Assembly: GCA_036897485.1 (NCBI GenBank)
Contig: JAYMTF010000451.1
Location: forward strand, 1-36,113
DNA from: Pelargonium nanum
Lineage: Eukaryota; Streptophyta; Magnoliopsida; Geraniales; Geraniaceae
DNA: 36,113 bases
Reading direction: 5' to 3'
In this document: positions 23,171-33,700 of the stretch, in pieces
Numbering within the stretch: the first letter of the stretch is position 1
Layout of the letters: the number at the start of each line of letters is the position of its first letter
The notes under the pieces: generated by a model
What the model was told of the DNA's origin: nothing
The model's input: only the letters and a program-made list of their open reading frames with translations
The model's database searches: none
Position numbers and translations under genes: made by a program

Positions 23171-24187
23171 TTCGCTTCGAATTTAAGCTCCAATTCGAAC
23201 GGTTTCGTGGATCATCGTGTCGAATTCACAGTCAGAATCGTAATTTTCGATAAATTTCGCCGATCGGTGAGTCCTCAATCGTTCTCCAGCTTTTAAGGTG
23301 TTTGTTACTGTGTTTTTGTATGATTTTTCAAGATTCCTTGCTTGTTCGCTTTAAATTTAAGCTCCAATTCGAACGATTTCGAGGATCATAAAGTCGAATT
23401 CACTATCAGAATCGTAATTTTGTTAATCACTATACAGTTTTTCAAGTGTTTGTTATAACTGTGTTCCTGTATAAATTTCCAAGATTAATTGCTTGCTCTA
23501 TCGGTTGCTAGATTCGAATTTCATCTCCAGTTCGCACGATTTCGAGGATCATCAATATCGAGTTCAGAATTGTAATTTTCGCCTGTCGGTGAGTCCTCGT
23601 ACTCCAAAATTTTCCGTGTTTGTAACCGTGTCAATTAATTTTCTGTAAATTTGGTGTAATTTGTTTTGTGTGTACTCTTCAGTCATGATACAGATTTTCC
23701 GTGTTTGTAACTGTGTTCCTGTATGAATTTTCTGTAAACTTTTGTGTGTATTTTGTTTCATAAGTTTTTTCGTGTTTGCAACTGTGTTCCTGAATGAAAT
23801 TTCTATAAATTTGACGTGAATTGTGTTTTTTCTTTCTTTGGTGTGTATACTCCTCATTCCTCAATAATAATCCATATTTATGTGTGTTTGTAACTGTGTT
23901 CCCTTATGAATTTTCTGTAAATTTGTCGCACATTATGTTTTTTTCGTGTGCGTACTGATCGCTTTGGGATCGAACTGATGTTTATATGAATAGAGAGTTG
24001 ATAATTTGGTGACTGTGTATCTGTAACCAAGTGCAACGTAATTGCAGGGGGTGATTGGAAGTTCACTATCTGAATCTTAATTCACTATCATTCTCCAGAA
24101 TTTTATGTGCTTCTAACTGTGTTCCTGTATGAATTTTCTATAAATTTGATGTGATTTTTGTTTTTGTGTGTACGGGCAGATTCTTAC
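23171..24187 (+). repeat. PP2C 5' leader and leader intron built of tandem repeats
   Basis: Three copies of a unit of about 170 bp start near 23171, 23345 and 23511. Each contains a version of GCTCCAATTCGAACGGTTTC, GAGGATCATC and GAATCGTAATTTT. The first and third copies both end in TCGGTGAGTCCTC, so the same splice-donor sequence is present twice (GT at 23267 and 23589). A shorter module, GTGTTTGTAACTGTGTTCCT plus TATGAATTTTCTGTAAATTT, recurs around 23300, 23440, 23619, 23699, 23771, 23883 and 24107. Candidate acceptors before the coding exon are TTGCAG near 24048 and GGGCAG at 24175-24180. Confidence 0.8.
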
Positions 24188-24313
24188 ATGACAAAAGTAG
24201 TTGATAATCTGGTGGCAGTGAAGCTGAATCCGACGGAATCACAGGTGGAGATTGGGGGTTCTGAGTGTTTGGTGGGTTTGGACTGCTTGCTTAATGTCAT
24301 CAGAGCCCTAGGG

Positions 24314-27300
24314 ATGGGCTCGTGCCTGTCTAGCGAGGGCGGTGGGGCACGGTCATATGCTCCGGCGTCAGCGTCTGGGGTGGGGAAGAGGAGGAACGTA
24401 GTGAAGAAGCGGCAGCAAATGAGAAAGAGCGAAGCTAAGCTAGAGATGTGGCTCCATAAAGTTCCTGGGAGATTGTTCTTGAATGGCTCTTCGGGTGCTG
24501 CTTGCTTGTTCAGCAAGCAAGGCAAGAAAGGGGTCAACCAGGATGCTATGATCATATGGGAGGTTAGCTGGATTTTTTTCTTCTGTAACACCATAGTTGC
24601 ATTTGATTTTTTGGAATATGGTTTATGTTATCCACTATTGAGATTAATAAAAGAGCGGACAATTTGGGTCATGACCAGCAACTTAACTTGAATTTAAGTG
24701 GGTTTGACTTCAGTTTAACTGTGCTCGTGTTTGTGTTGAACGCACTTGACCCGCCTAATGTGTTTAATTAAACGGGTTGTGGAAGCTATTTCATGACCCA
24801 TCCAAGGACAAAATTGTAATTGTATAAACGTGTCTTGCGGCTCTTGCCAATAATGACCCATATGAAAATAAATGGTTCAAATATGTTTGGTCGGGCCGGC
24901 TCAATCCTAAGGCCATTCATTTAAACGTTGAGCGTGTTGTGTCCTGTCATTACGTGTCAACTTGCTCATAATTGGGTTCTGTTTGTGCCATGTAACTCAA
25001 CTTGTTTAATAATTGGGTCATGTTTGGGTTGACTCAAACTGTGAACACGTACTGCCACCTCTACCTCCCATTGTTCGATTATGTGGTATGGCAAGGGTCG
25101 CAGCCTTCCTGACTTAAGGTCACAAGACAGCAAACAGTGATGTACCAAGTTATCAATTGCTGAGAGGTCAATAGGTAGACAAAAGGTAGACATTACTTAA
25201 ACTGATATAGTGATATGAAGGAATGTGAATGCATTCTTGAATTAGAAGAAGATCCGCTCGATTTAATTCTAGTGTCAAAGAAATGACTGGAAGTATAGGA
25301 CTAGCTTGGGTTCGTAGTTAGTTTGGCATTCCTTCATTTTGGAGTTCCATAGTAAAATGGTTTATATTCAGTGGTAAAAAAACATGATTTTTTCTGGTTG
25401 GAGTGACAAATGATGAGAGTCGTTGTGAAATGCTTGCATCTGAATGTACGGACCAGGCTAATTTGTATAATGCACTCAAAATGCCTCCAGTTTTGTTGTT
25501 TGATTATGGTTGCATACGAGAGTCTCCTTTCTTGTTTCGTTATTCTATCTGAACATTGTTTCTGTTGACAGTACAAATATAACTTAAGAGATTTCGCCTT
25601 TTTGCATTACAGAATTTTGGTCCAAAACCGGACACAATTTTTTGTGGTGTTTTTGATGGCCACGGTCCCTATGGTCATATGGTTGCGAAGAAAGTAAGGG
25701 ATTTTCTTCCTCTAAAACTAAGAGCCCTATGGGAACTAAATAATCGTAACAAGGATGCCGTTGGTGCTACAAACATCAGTGCCACAGGAAGTAGGACGTT
25801 GGTGGATGCTCCGTTAATTTTAGTTGATGGAGAACACAAATCCTCTTGTCACAACCACAAGGACGATCCAGCTGATGTGCTTCATGCACTGACAGAGTCA
25901 TTTTTACAAGCTTTTAAAGTTATTGACAAGGAATTAAAGTTCCACCCTGATGTTGATTGCTATTGTAGCGGGACAACAGCCGTGACCATGGTCAAGCAGG
26001 TATTCATGATAAACAATGCAGTTCGAATGTTTTCTCGAAGAATTGTAACTGGTTGTAGTTTTGTTTAATTTGTTCTTTCCTGATTATAGGGACAAGATCT
26101 TGTTATTGGAAACGTTGGGGACTCCAGAGCAGTGTTGGGTACCCGGGATATGGACGACACCCTCGTTGCAGTTCAGTTGACTGCAGACCTTAAACCAAAT
26201 CTTCCAAGTACATCTCTCCAACTTTCTCACTCTGTCTGCATGTGTCTCCATCACTATTGCTAATTGAGGACACTTGGCTAATCTAAGTTTAGTCGCTCAG
26301 TTTTATAGTAACTCTTTCAAATCGTCAACCTAAAAAGATTGTTTTACCCATAATATACTCTTAAATTATCAACTCATACCCCCAAACAAATTAAAAGAAA
26401 AACTTGGATTTTCATAAAATTAGTGGATGAATGATAAAAAAATGAGGAGAGAAATTAGTAAAAGATAAATGTAAAGGGTAATATTGGTATTTCATACAAT
26501 TAGTGGTCACATGTTGAACATGTGATGAGAGAGACTGACGGTGTGCGAATTATCTGTCAAAAGTCAAAACTAACTCACGGAATGAGGTGATTAAACTAAA
26601 CATTAATTCAATGTCGTGGATTATTTTAAAAGTTAATTATGTGTTTGTGGGCAATACTATGGTAGTTAATCATAATTACCATTAGTATATAATGTCCACT
26701 AAGGAATTGTATGTTAGAGAAGTAAAATTAAGGTCATGGAAAGGAAACATTGGATCTATATTTATTCTATCATTATTCTTTCATGTAGGTGAAGTGCAAA
26801 GGATAAGGCGTTGTAAAGGACGAGTTTTTGCTCTTCCAAGTGATCCTGAGGTTTATCGAGTTTGGTTGCCTAACACTAACTCTCCTGGTCTTGCCATGTC
26901 CCGAGCTTTTGGTGACTTTTGCCTTAAAGACTTTGGTCTGATTTCAGTTCCCGAGATTTATTATCATCGCGTCACTGAGAAGGATGAATTTGTTGTATTG
27001 GCTACCGATGGGGTAAGTGGCTAACCAAATATTTCATCTTACCGATTTTTCATGGCCAAAAATTGTATATCATTTGCTAAGCGCTAGGACCAACTTTGTT
27101 AAGGAATCTCACGTCGAAATAATGTGAAGTCAGTCATCACTTGAAATACTAGTTAGGTCATCTACCTTTCAGCTTAATCTTACAACAATTGTAAGTTAAG
27201 TTTATTATAATCGAGCTCGAGCGCAACTCTAGCTCATTTAACAGAGAACTTACAGTAATATAGAAGTACTTAACTGTCCTTCTTGCAGATAAATCATGTT

Positions 27301-28165
27301 GCATGTCAATTTAATAGCTAAATTCAGCTTAAAGTTATTATAATCATAGTTCAAGTTCTCGAGCTCTAGTTATAGATCAATGAAAGTACTTGGACTGTCC
27401 TTTTTCAAATAATTCATATTGTATGTCGATGTAGTAGTCAGCTCAGGTTCACTATAATTGAGCTCGAGTTAAACTCAAGCTTCAAGTATTAGCTTGTACT
27501 ATAAACCAGCTCATGCTCGCTAAATCATTTTTGTGTGTCGATATAGTAGCTAAAAAATCGGCTCAAGCTCATTGTAATAGAGTTTGAGACTCGAGTTCCA
27601 AGTATATACTCGTATAATGAATGAGCTCGTTTAATAGAAAAATATTTGGAGTGCTCTTTTTGTAAATTCATCGTATCATATGTCAATTTTAGCTAAACAT
27701 TCAGCTCCAATTCATTATAATTGAGCTCAAGCCTTACATATAGACTCTCATAACAAACGAGCCCGGGCTTGTTTAATAGAGAACTTATAGTGATTCAGAA
27801 GTGTTTGGATTGTTCTTTTCGCAGATATGTCGATTTATTAGCTTATAAAGACGTGCGTTTTACATTACCGATTTTCCTTCAATTGGCAGGTATGGGATGT
27901 CCTCTCGAACAAAGAAGTGGTAGACATTGTCGCGTCAGCGCCACGTCCCGTCGCAGCTCGAGTCCTGGTCGAGCTAGCAGCTGCAGCTTGGAAGTACAAA
28001 TATCCTATGGCTAAGGTTGACGATTGTGCCGTGGTATGTCTCTTCCTGAACTCTAGTTCTAGCAAATACTCTGCTTATACCATAACCAAGGAGCAGATAG
28101 TAACATCATTGAATCAAGTCGATATTGGCAACAAGAAAGATGTTCCCGGAATCGTTGAAAAATAG
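24314..28165 (+). CDS. protein phosphatase 2C, plant clade E, N-myristoylation type
   Basis: A metal-dependent Ser/Thr phosphatase (PPM/PP2C family). Five coding exons, 24314-24562, 25613-25999, 26090-26207, 26789-27012 and 27890-28165, give 417 residues with consistent phases and GT-AG borders. The chosen start gives MGSCLSSEGG, a Gly2 myristoylation and Cys4 palmitoylation signature typical of this clade, which predicts membrane attachment. Motifs are VPGRLFLNGS (50-59), NQDAMIIWENFG with Asp77, CGVFDGHGPYGHM with Asp98, GDSRAVLGTRD, AVQLTADLKPNLP, SPGLAMSRAFGDFCLKDFGL, FVVLATDGVWDVLSN with Asp325, and VDDCAVVCLFL with Asp370/371. All metal-binding aspartates are therefore present. An in-frame upstream ATG (24188) with no intervening stop would add 42 residues (MTKVVDNLVA...) if the leader splices at 24180, but its context is weak (T at -3) and that of 24314 is strong (G at -3 and +4). 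The exact substrate cannot be told from sequence. Confidence 0.95.
24700..25060. repeat. dispersed repeat in PP2C intron 1
   Basis: Phrases GACCCGCCTAATGTGTTTAA, TTAAACGGGTTGTG, CATGACCC and GTCATGTTTGGGTTGAC mark a non-coding repeat of the family also seen at 14490-14830 and 30285-30425. It lies wholly inside the intron. Confidence 0.5.
27190..27850. repeat. degenerate tandem repeat filling PP2C intron 4
   Basis: About five units of 120-145 bp. Each has a version of TATAATTGAGCTCGAG, then AGTACTTGGACTGTCCTTTT, then ATTGTATGTCGAT and AGTAGCT with CAGCTCA. Unit starts are near 27190, 27331, 27450, 27569 and 27711. GAGCTC and CTCGAG hexamers are concentrated here. The last unit runs to within 40 bp of the exon 5 acceptor. 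Confidence 0.7.
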
Positions 28166-28257
28166 AACCATCTAGGAACCTCCTGAAGTTCACTTCATCG
28201 GGATTGCATAGGTTTTGAATGTCGGGTCTTGGTAAGGGTTTTGATTTTTCCAGGGAT

Positions 28258-28629
28258 ATGTTCCAAAATGTTCCTCTCAGTATCCGTTTTGTGTCAAGTT
28301 GGTCATTAATTTGAGTTTTATTCCAATTTAATCCCTGCAGTATTCGTTTTGTGCCAATTTGGTCCATGATTTGAATTTTTTTCCAATTTAGTTTTCTTGG
28401 TATCCATTTGTTTCGAAATGGTCTTTTTAGTTTGATTTCTTCCCAAAAGTCATTGAGGACCAATTTGGCACAAAATAGATACTGAGTACACTAAACTGGA
28501 GCAAAAATTAAAATCGGGACCAGGTTGACAAAGAATGAATATCAAAGGGACTAAATTAGAACAAAAAAAAAAAATCTGAAGACCGATTTGGCAAAGAACT
28601 GATACTAAGGTGGTACTATTTTGGAACAT
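28258..28629. repeat. long foldback element in or just after the PP2C 3' UTR
   Basis: The ends are ATGTTCCAAAAT and ATTTTGGAACAT, perfect over 12 bp. The arms of about 150 bp continue to pair imperfectly; for example GTTTTGTGCCAATTTGGTCC on the left and, near the fold, GGACCAATTTGGCACAAAAT on the right. Each arm is itself a tandem repeat of a unit of about 64 bp with the phrases CAGTATC, TTTTGTGCCAA, TTGGTC and TTCCAATTTA. It starts 93 bp after the PP2C stop codon and has no coding capacity. Confidence 0.8.
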
Positions 28630-29229
28630 TATTTTTATTTGTTATACATAATCATTGTATATATATATATTTTTCTTTTTGGGGTATAGTTTTGGTCAAA
28701 AGGTTGGATGAGCGGAAAAAACTACAATTTAACTATACATTTGGAATGGGAGAGACAGGACCCGATCCTTATTTGCTGTGTTGGTGAAGCCTCTCTCTCG
28801 TGGTATTTGGTGATTTGGAGATTTTTATGTAGTCCAAGTCTTGTAATCATTTGATGAGTGTGTGTGATTTGATATTTTTATGCTTGGTTATGTTCTTATA
28901 TTTTTTCCTTTTGTTTGACATTCACATTCGGGTTTGTTTTTACACTGCGTAGAGTTGACAAGTCGTGTTTCAACACACGATACAAAATAACTCCGTAGTT
29001 GTGTTGAGCTTAATAAACAAGCATGCACGATTAGTTATTTGCGTTGTGCCAACATTCAACATGTAGACTTTAGGGATTGTGATTAGAAACTAACCTAAAG
29101 ATTCTTTATTACTAGTCTTTTTGTTTGAACTTGTGATATTGAATTGTTATGGATCATGCTGGGCTATATGATCGTGTTAGGGAATGTTGTGCCAAATGTA
29201 TCGTCTTATCATTTTATTTAAACCTATTA

Positions 29230-29283
29230 TGGCTCTGGCTCACCGTTGACATTATGTAACTGCTCCATGGTGAGCCAGAGCCA
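29230..29283. other. perfect 15-bp inverted repeat (hairpin)
   Basis: TGGCTCTGGCTCACC at 29230-29244 is exactly complementary to GGTGAGCCAGAGCCA at 29269-29283, with a 24-base loop in which GTT and AAC can pair further. The arms are GC-rich within strongly AT-rich surroundings. It could be a small mobile-element palindrome or a structured RNA region; nothing shows which. Confidence 0.7.
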
Positions 29284-29715
29284 CTTATTTATATTTTTCT
29301 CACAGTTTGATCTAATTCCTTTTCTTTTAATCTCATTCTCATTCTCATTCTATTTCTTTTTATTATTGGGGAATCCATAGCGAGGTGTGATAGCACAAGC
29401 ATTTGTTAGAGACCAAACAAGCAAACACATGTCTGATACCAAACTTTTTACGATGTAATTTTGATCAGCTATGAAAAATATAAATCTTGATCGCTTAATC
29501 ATGGGTTAATGAGTGACGCAAACCACTGAGAAACACCTTATACTCAGCCGATAACGATTTGATTGAGACTTTGTGCTCACTTTAGTTATTATTTCAACAA
29601 TCAACAGTGAGACCTTCAAAATACCCTACAAAATGACTAAAAGACCCTTAATAGACTATCTCTAACAATTTAAAGTTGTCAAACTATTGTGTTAAAAAAG
29701 AAAGAAGTTGCAAAA

Positions 29716-29952
29716 CTTTTTTTTTTTTTTGGTCTAAATCATGAGGTTCTCGAGCGGGCTCGCACACTAGCGGTTGGCACTTTTAAGCCGTTTTACCATA
29801 CCCAGACTAATCCTCATTCGAGTTGGGTAGGACCACAAGGGCGGCAAAGCTCTCCTTACCAAGTTTTAACGCAGCTGCATTCCCTGAGAACTCGATCTCG
29901 AGACCTCAGGTTAAGCTGAAACAACTCCTTACCAGTTGACCTACGCGCTTGG
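29716..29952 (-). mobile_element. tRNA-derived SINE
   Basis: Read on the minus strand the 5' end (near 29950) is tRNA-like: CGCGTAGGTCAACTGGTAAG resembles a pol III A box and GAGATCGAGTTCTCAGG a B box, about 30 bases apart. A tRNA-unrelated body of about 150 bp follows, ending in a poly(A) tract, seen as a T run at about 29717-29731 on the plus strand. The flanks CAAAACT and TAAAACTA may be remnants of a target-site duplication. The length of about 235 bp is normal for plant SINEs. Confidence 0.75.
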
Positions 29953-30172
29953 TGGTGTAAAACTATTTTTCTCTTGTAACATTTAACATTTGTACATACA
30001 AGATACAGGTACTCCTACACTCATAAATTTTAATTGACATTAGCAACATTTGCTTATACTGAAAAAACCAAAAAACTTGGTCACAGTCTCACTTCCATAC
30101 GTGATGGTCTCAAATGCACGATGCAATTACTGTGTGTATTCATGCAAGGTAAGGAATTAGAAATTTGAATAC

Positions 30173-30498
30173 ATCCTTGGTCCCAAAATGAGTGCACTCT
30201 TGTTAAACAAAAATTGTCAGAAAATCAGTATCTATGTTCTGTGTTAGTTATTTTGCATGAATTACTAACAATATCTTAAGATAAGTTATTCATAACCATT
30301 TGACATGTTACACGACATGAATTAATCGGGTTCGTGTAGACTAAATCAACCCATTTAATTAAACGAGTCACAAACAGGTTGTGTAACCCGATTTTTGACC
30401 CACTCATTTAAGGTTACGAATGTACAAACATAACATGTAAAGAAGGGCCCATATAAATTGGAAAGCGGACACTCATTTTCGGATGGAAGGAGTGACAA
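30173..30498. mobile_element. degenerate Stowaway-like MITE with nested repeat
   Basis: The left end ATCCTTGGTCCCAAAATGAG and the reverse complement of the right end, ACTCCTTCCATCCGAAAATG, both resemble the CTCCCTCCGTCCC-type Stowaway terminus followed by AAAATGAGTG. The interior (30285-30425) carries the ACCCG/TTAATTAAACGAG repeat also seen at 14490 and 24700, probably a later insertion. No TA duplication is clearly preserved. Confidence 0.4.
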
Positions 30499-30770
30499 AA
30501 ATGCAAGCCGCGCTGAGTACGATACGCAATCTAAAACCATGTACTCTTTTCATATAACTGTAAGCACATTTTTACAAATCAATTTCACATTGGGAATAAA
30601 AAAACTTAACCCGAGTGAAACTTTAGCATAATGAGACCAAACCCGTTCCTCTGTCTAATGGGAGCATAAATACAAAGGTAACAACTACTATCTTCTTTTC
30701 TTTCTGATTTACTTTTCTGTATCTTAATTCTTTACCACTGATATATATGTTGTGCATTAGTCGTTGCAGT

Positions 30771-33700
30771 TCAATATAATAATATTTGAAGCAGAATAGT
30801 TATAAACAACAAAATTAAAACCCTTTCGGTATTCGAACTGCATGAAGAGGGAAGATAGTGAGGACCTATTAAGTGTACCGTTCCAGTCTGGTCATCCCGC
30901 ACTTTAATGCTTGAAGAACCTGAAACGAAAGACGGATGTTATACTTTAATCCGACCAGAAATTAACGGGAAAGCAACACAAACGGGTAACTAGACCCAAA
31001 TGAAACCAGCTATGATACGTTTTAAGCTGTCACACTAGTTTATCAAGTATAGTTGACAAATGGGCTAACAGATCACGGGCCATCACTGATCTGCTATACC
31101 GGGCCCGGGACGGCAAAAAGTGGCCTGACAAACATGTGGGTGTTTTTTGACCCAGCCTGTTTACGCTCGAGCCGGAGCGGGCCACGTTCTATTTTGCCTG
31201 CAAAATGAGCCACAACCCATCGGCCATCATTGTCCCGGCCCGGTAATACTGGGCCCGTGCCAACAAAAATACTTGTTTGCTAACAATGTAATAAGTAGGT
31301 GAAAACAGACCACAAGACAGGTAGTGCACTATAATTTTATACAACTTTCGACAGCACATGATAAAGCAAAACCAGACATTCAGTGAGTTAATATAGGATG
31401 ATACTCACAGTTATATTCGGTCCATCCAATAACCTGGTTTTCGAGATCATACACAACTAGCTTATTTGAGAGTACCAAATCTGCAATGGCCAAAGAAATG
31501 TATGAACACTAAAAAAGTCTACTGAAACTGCAACTTTTGCCAATCGAATATCATAACCGTTCAGGTCTATCAATTTATTAACTTCAACATTTTCTGTTGA
31601 CAGACTTTTGTCTAAAATTGACGAGTAAAATTCTAGTGCAGTACCTCCTAAAAGGGTCATGTTCATTCTATCTCTGGACTGCATCCCACTATTTTGCCAG
31701 CCAATGCACCAAAGTCCCTCCTGCAGAGATCAAATTAGTAAATTAGTTTATTGATATATACCGAGAAATGATATACGCAACACAAGAAAAGGAAGTAAAG
31801 CATAACAATGAGCATTGAGCAATAAAATGTGATAGTGTTTTGAGTGTCAAGCAACTGAAACAACTGACAGCAGCTAAGCATCATACTTACAGAAGGGAAT
31901 AAATACTCATGAGGATGAACTTTTAAGAGAAGTGAATTCTGAAAATGAAAAGTGACATTTGGAAATCCATCATCTAAGCTGCAGAAAGAATAAGAAAAAG
32001 AATTATATAAATATTAAACTGTGTACTGGTAGCATATTTTGGAGTGTGTTTATACATCATAGGCTAAGCAAAACAGTATATCATAGTTTATCATAAACAA
32101 AGTAAAAGGCAGAGAATATGATTGAATAGTATTAAAAAATAGAAATTAGACATCTTTTACCTTTCTCAGATTTATAGTTAAAATTAAAAACTCAACTGAT
32201 TCTGTAAGATACTAGAATAGCTGTAGTAGTCATGAGTTATTTTATAATTCATGGATTTATTCAATTTGAAGTAATTAGGGTATTTCTCTAACTGATTCTG
32301 CACCAATGTGTTCACGACATCACATTAGTTAACTCTTAACCACAACGACTGGCCCTTTGGCCGTGTGGTAGTCAAGTTTAGGATTTTTTTTACTCATAAA
32401 CCAACACAAGGAACAAAAAACAAATAGAAATTAAATCTGAGACCAGCGAGGAGATTTACAAAGTTCGACATGCAAACAGTGTTCCTAGTTTCAACCATTT
32501 AAGGTAACACAAGTCAAATATGACAATAAACTTTGCACAGTTGCACCATACCTTCCAGAGTACCGAAAGCATGTATACTCATCGCGAACGGTCTGAATTT
32601 TTAAACCTGGCTGATGAGAGAATATCTAGAAAACGATATTATAACACGTAAGCGTCAATTCATATAGATAATTTCCAAAAATTATATATAATATAGAATA
32701 GAACTCTGATATATCACATACCTGACTTACTAGTGGCTCATAGACCACTTCGGGTAGATAAGCCAAGGTCGTACCACTGTCTATGATTGTCCCTTTTCTA
32801 TCTCCTACATCAAATACATCAGTTGGGAGATTCAGAAAAGTATTGCCAACTTGAACTGCTGTCATGTTGACATTGTAATGTGGCCTGCAAAATTTGCAAT
32901 AAGATACTAGTTAAAATATAATGCTAAAATAAAGATAAAACATGAGAGTTGAACTATTTGAAGTGTTGTACATGAGAACAAGAAGATATATAATAGGGCA
33001 CTTTATAAAAAAATCAACACTAATATACAACAAATTTCCTTCACCTACAAGCCAGGCCCATGTACAATGGACCCCTGTAGGCATTAATTGGACAAAAATA
33101 TTTCATTCATTAATGTAGTTGAGGTAGATTTAAGGAAGCTATCACACATCAGCAATAACCACATAGCACATTTCTTCCACCAAGACCAAAGTTTCAGATC
33201 TTATAATTTTCAAAGAAAAACACTAGATCTTTTAAGCTGAAAGAACAAGAAACTTATTACAGAAACCAATAACAAAGACAATGAGAAAATAGAAAACAAA
33301 TTAAATGTGCACAAGGAAATCACGTACTGGTTGGGTACCAACGGAGTCGTGTTAACCTTTGGTTGGACTACATTTCCAATGGCAAAGATGCCACCTCCAT
33401 TTGTACCATCCAAGCAATGTGCGAATTTCTTTTTCACTTTTCCAGACAAAGCTAGCTGTGAAATCATTGAGGAATTTGACTTTCCAAAACCAAGTATCCC
33501 GTCAAGGGCATCCTCACTAGATGAACCCAGGTCTCCTGATTGTCTAGCACCACACCTATGTGAAAAATATCAAGATCACTATATAAATAAGAGAGAGAGA
33601 GAGAGAGGGAAGCTTGAAGCAATTCTTAGTTTTCAAACACTAGATAATTCTGAAGCAATGCCATCAATAAAAGTATTTTAATGAGAAACTTAGGATATCG

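Larger units (their letters stand above)
28630..30770. other. gene-poor convergent intergenic region between PP2C and the aspartic protease
   Basis: No gene is supported. The stretch holds a perfect hairpin (29230-29283), a SINE (29716-29952) and a Stowaway-like element with an internal dispersed repeat (30173-30498). Downstream ends of both flanking transcripts must lie here. The stretch 28640-29200 shows nothing I recognise. Confidence 0.5.

Noticed and set aside
23564-24066. Lys/Thr-rich minus-strand frames over the PP2C leader
   Set aside because: Their repeated peptide phrases are by-products of the DNA tandem repeats.
24184-24594. 136-codon open frame on the minus strand opposite PP2C exon 1
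   Set aside because: It is the antisense shadow of a GC-richer coding exon; the plus-strand frame encodes unmistakable PP2C sequence.
26220-26700. Possible inverted ends within PP2C intron 3 (GTTTAGTCGCTCA versus reversed GTTTAGTTTAATCACCTCA)
   Set aside because: Too many mismatches to call a MITE by eye.
28059-28463. 134-codon minus-strand frame after PP2C
   Set aside because: It runs through the foldback repeat; the repetitive peptide reflects the tandem units, not a gene.
32340-32480. GGCCGTGTGGTAGTCAAG phrase resembling a tRNA-like A box in a protease intron
   Set aside because: No B box at the right distance and no A-rich tail that fits, so neither a tRNA nor a SINE is supported.
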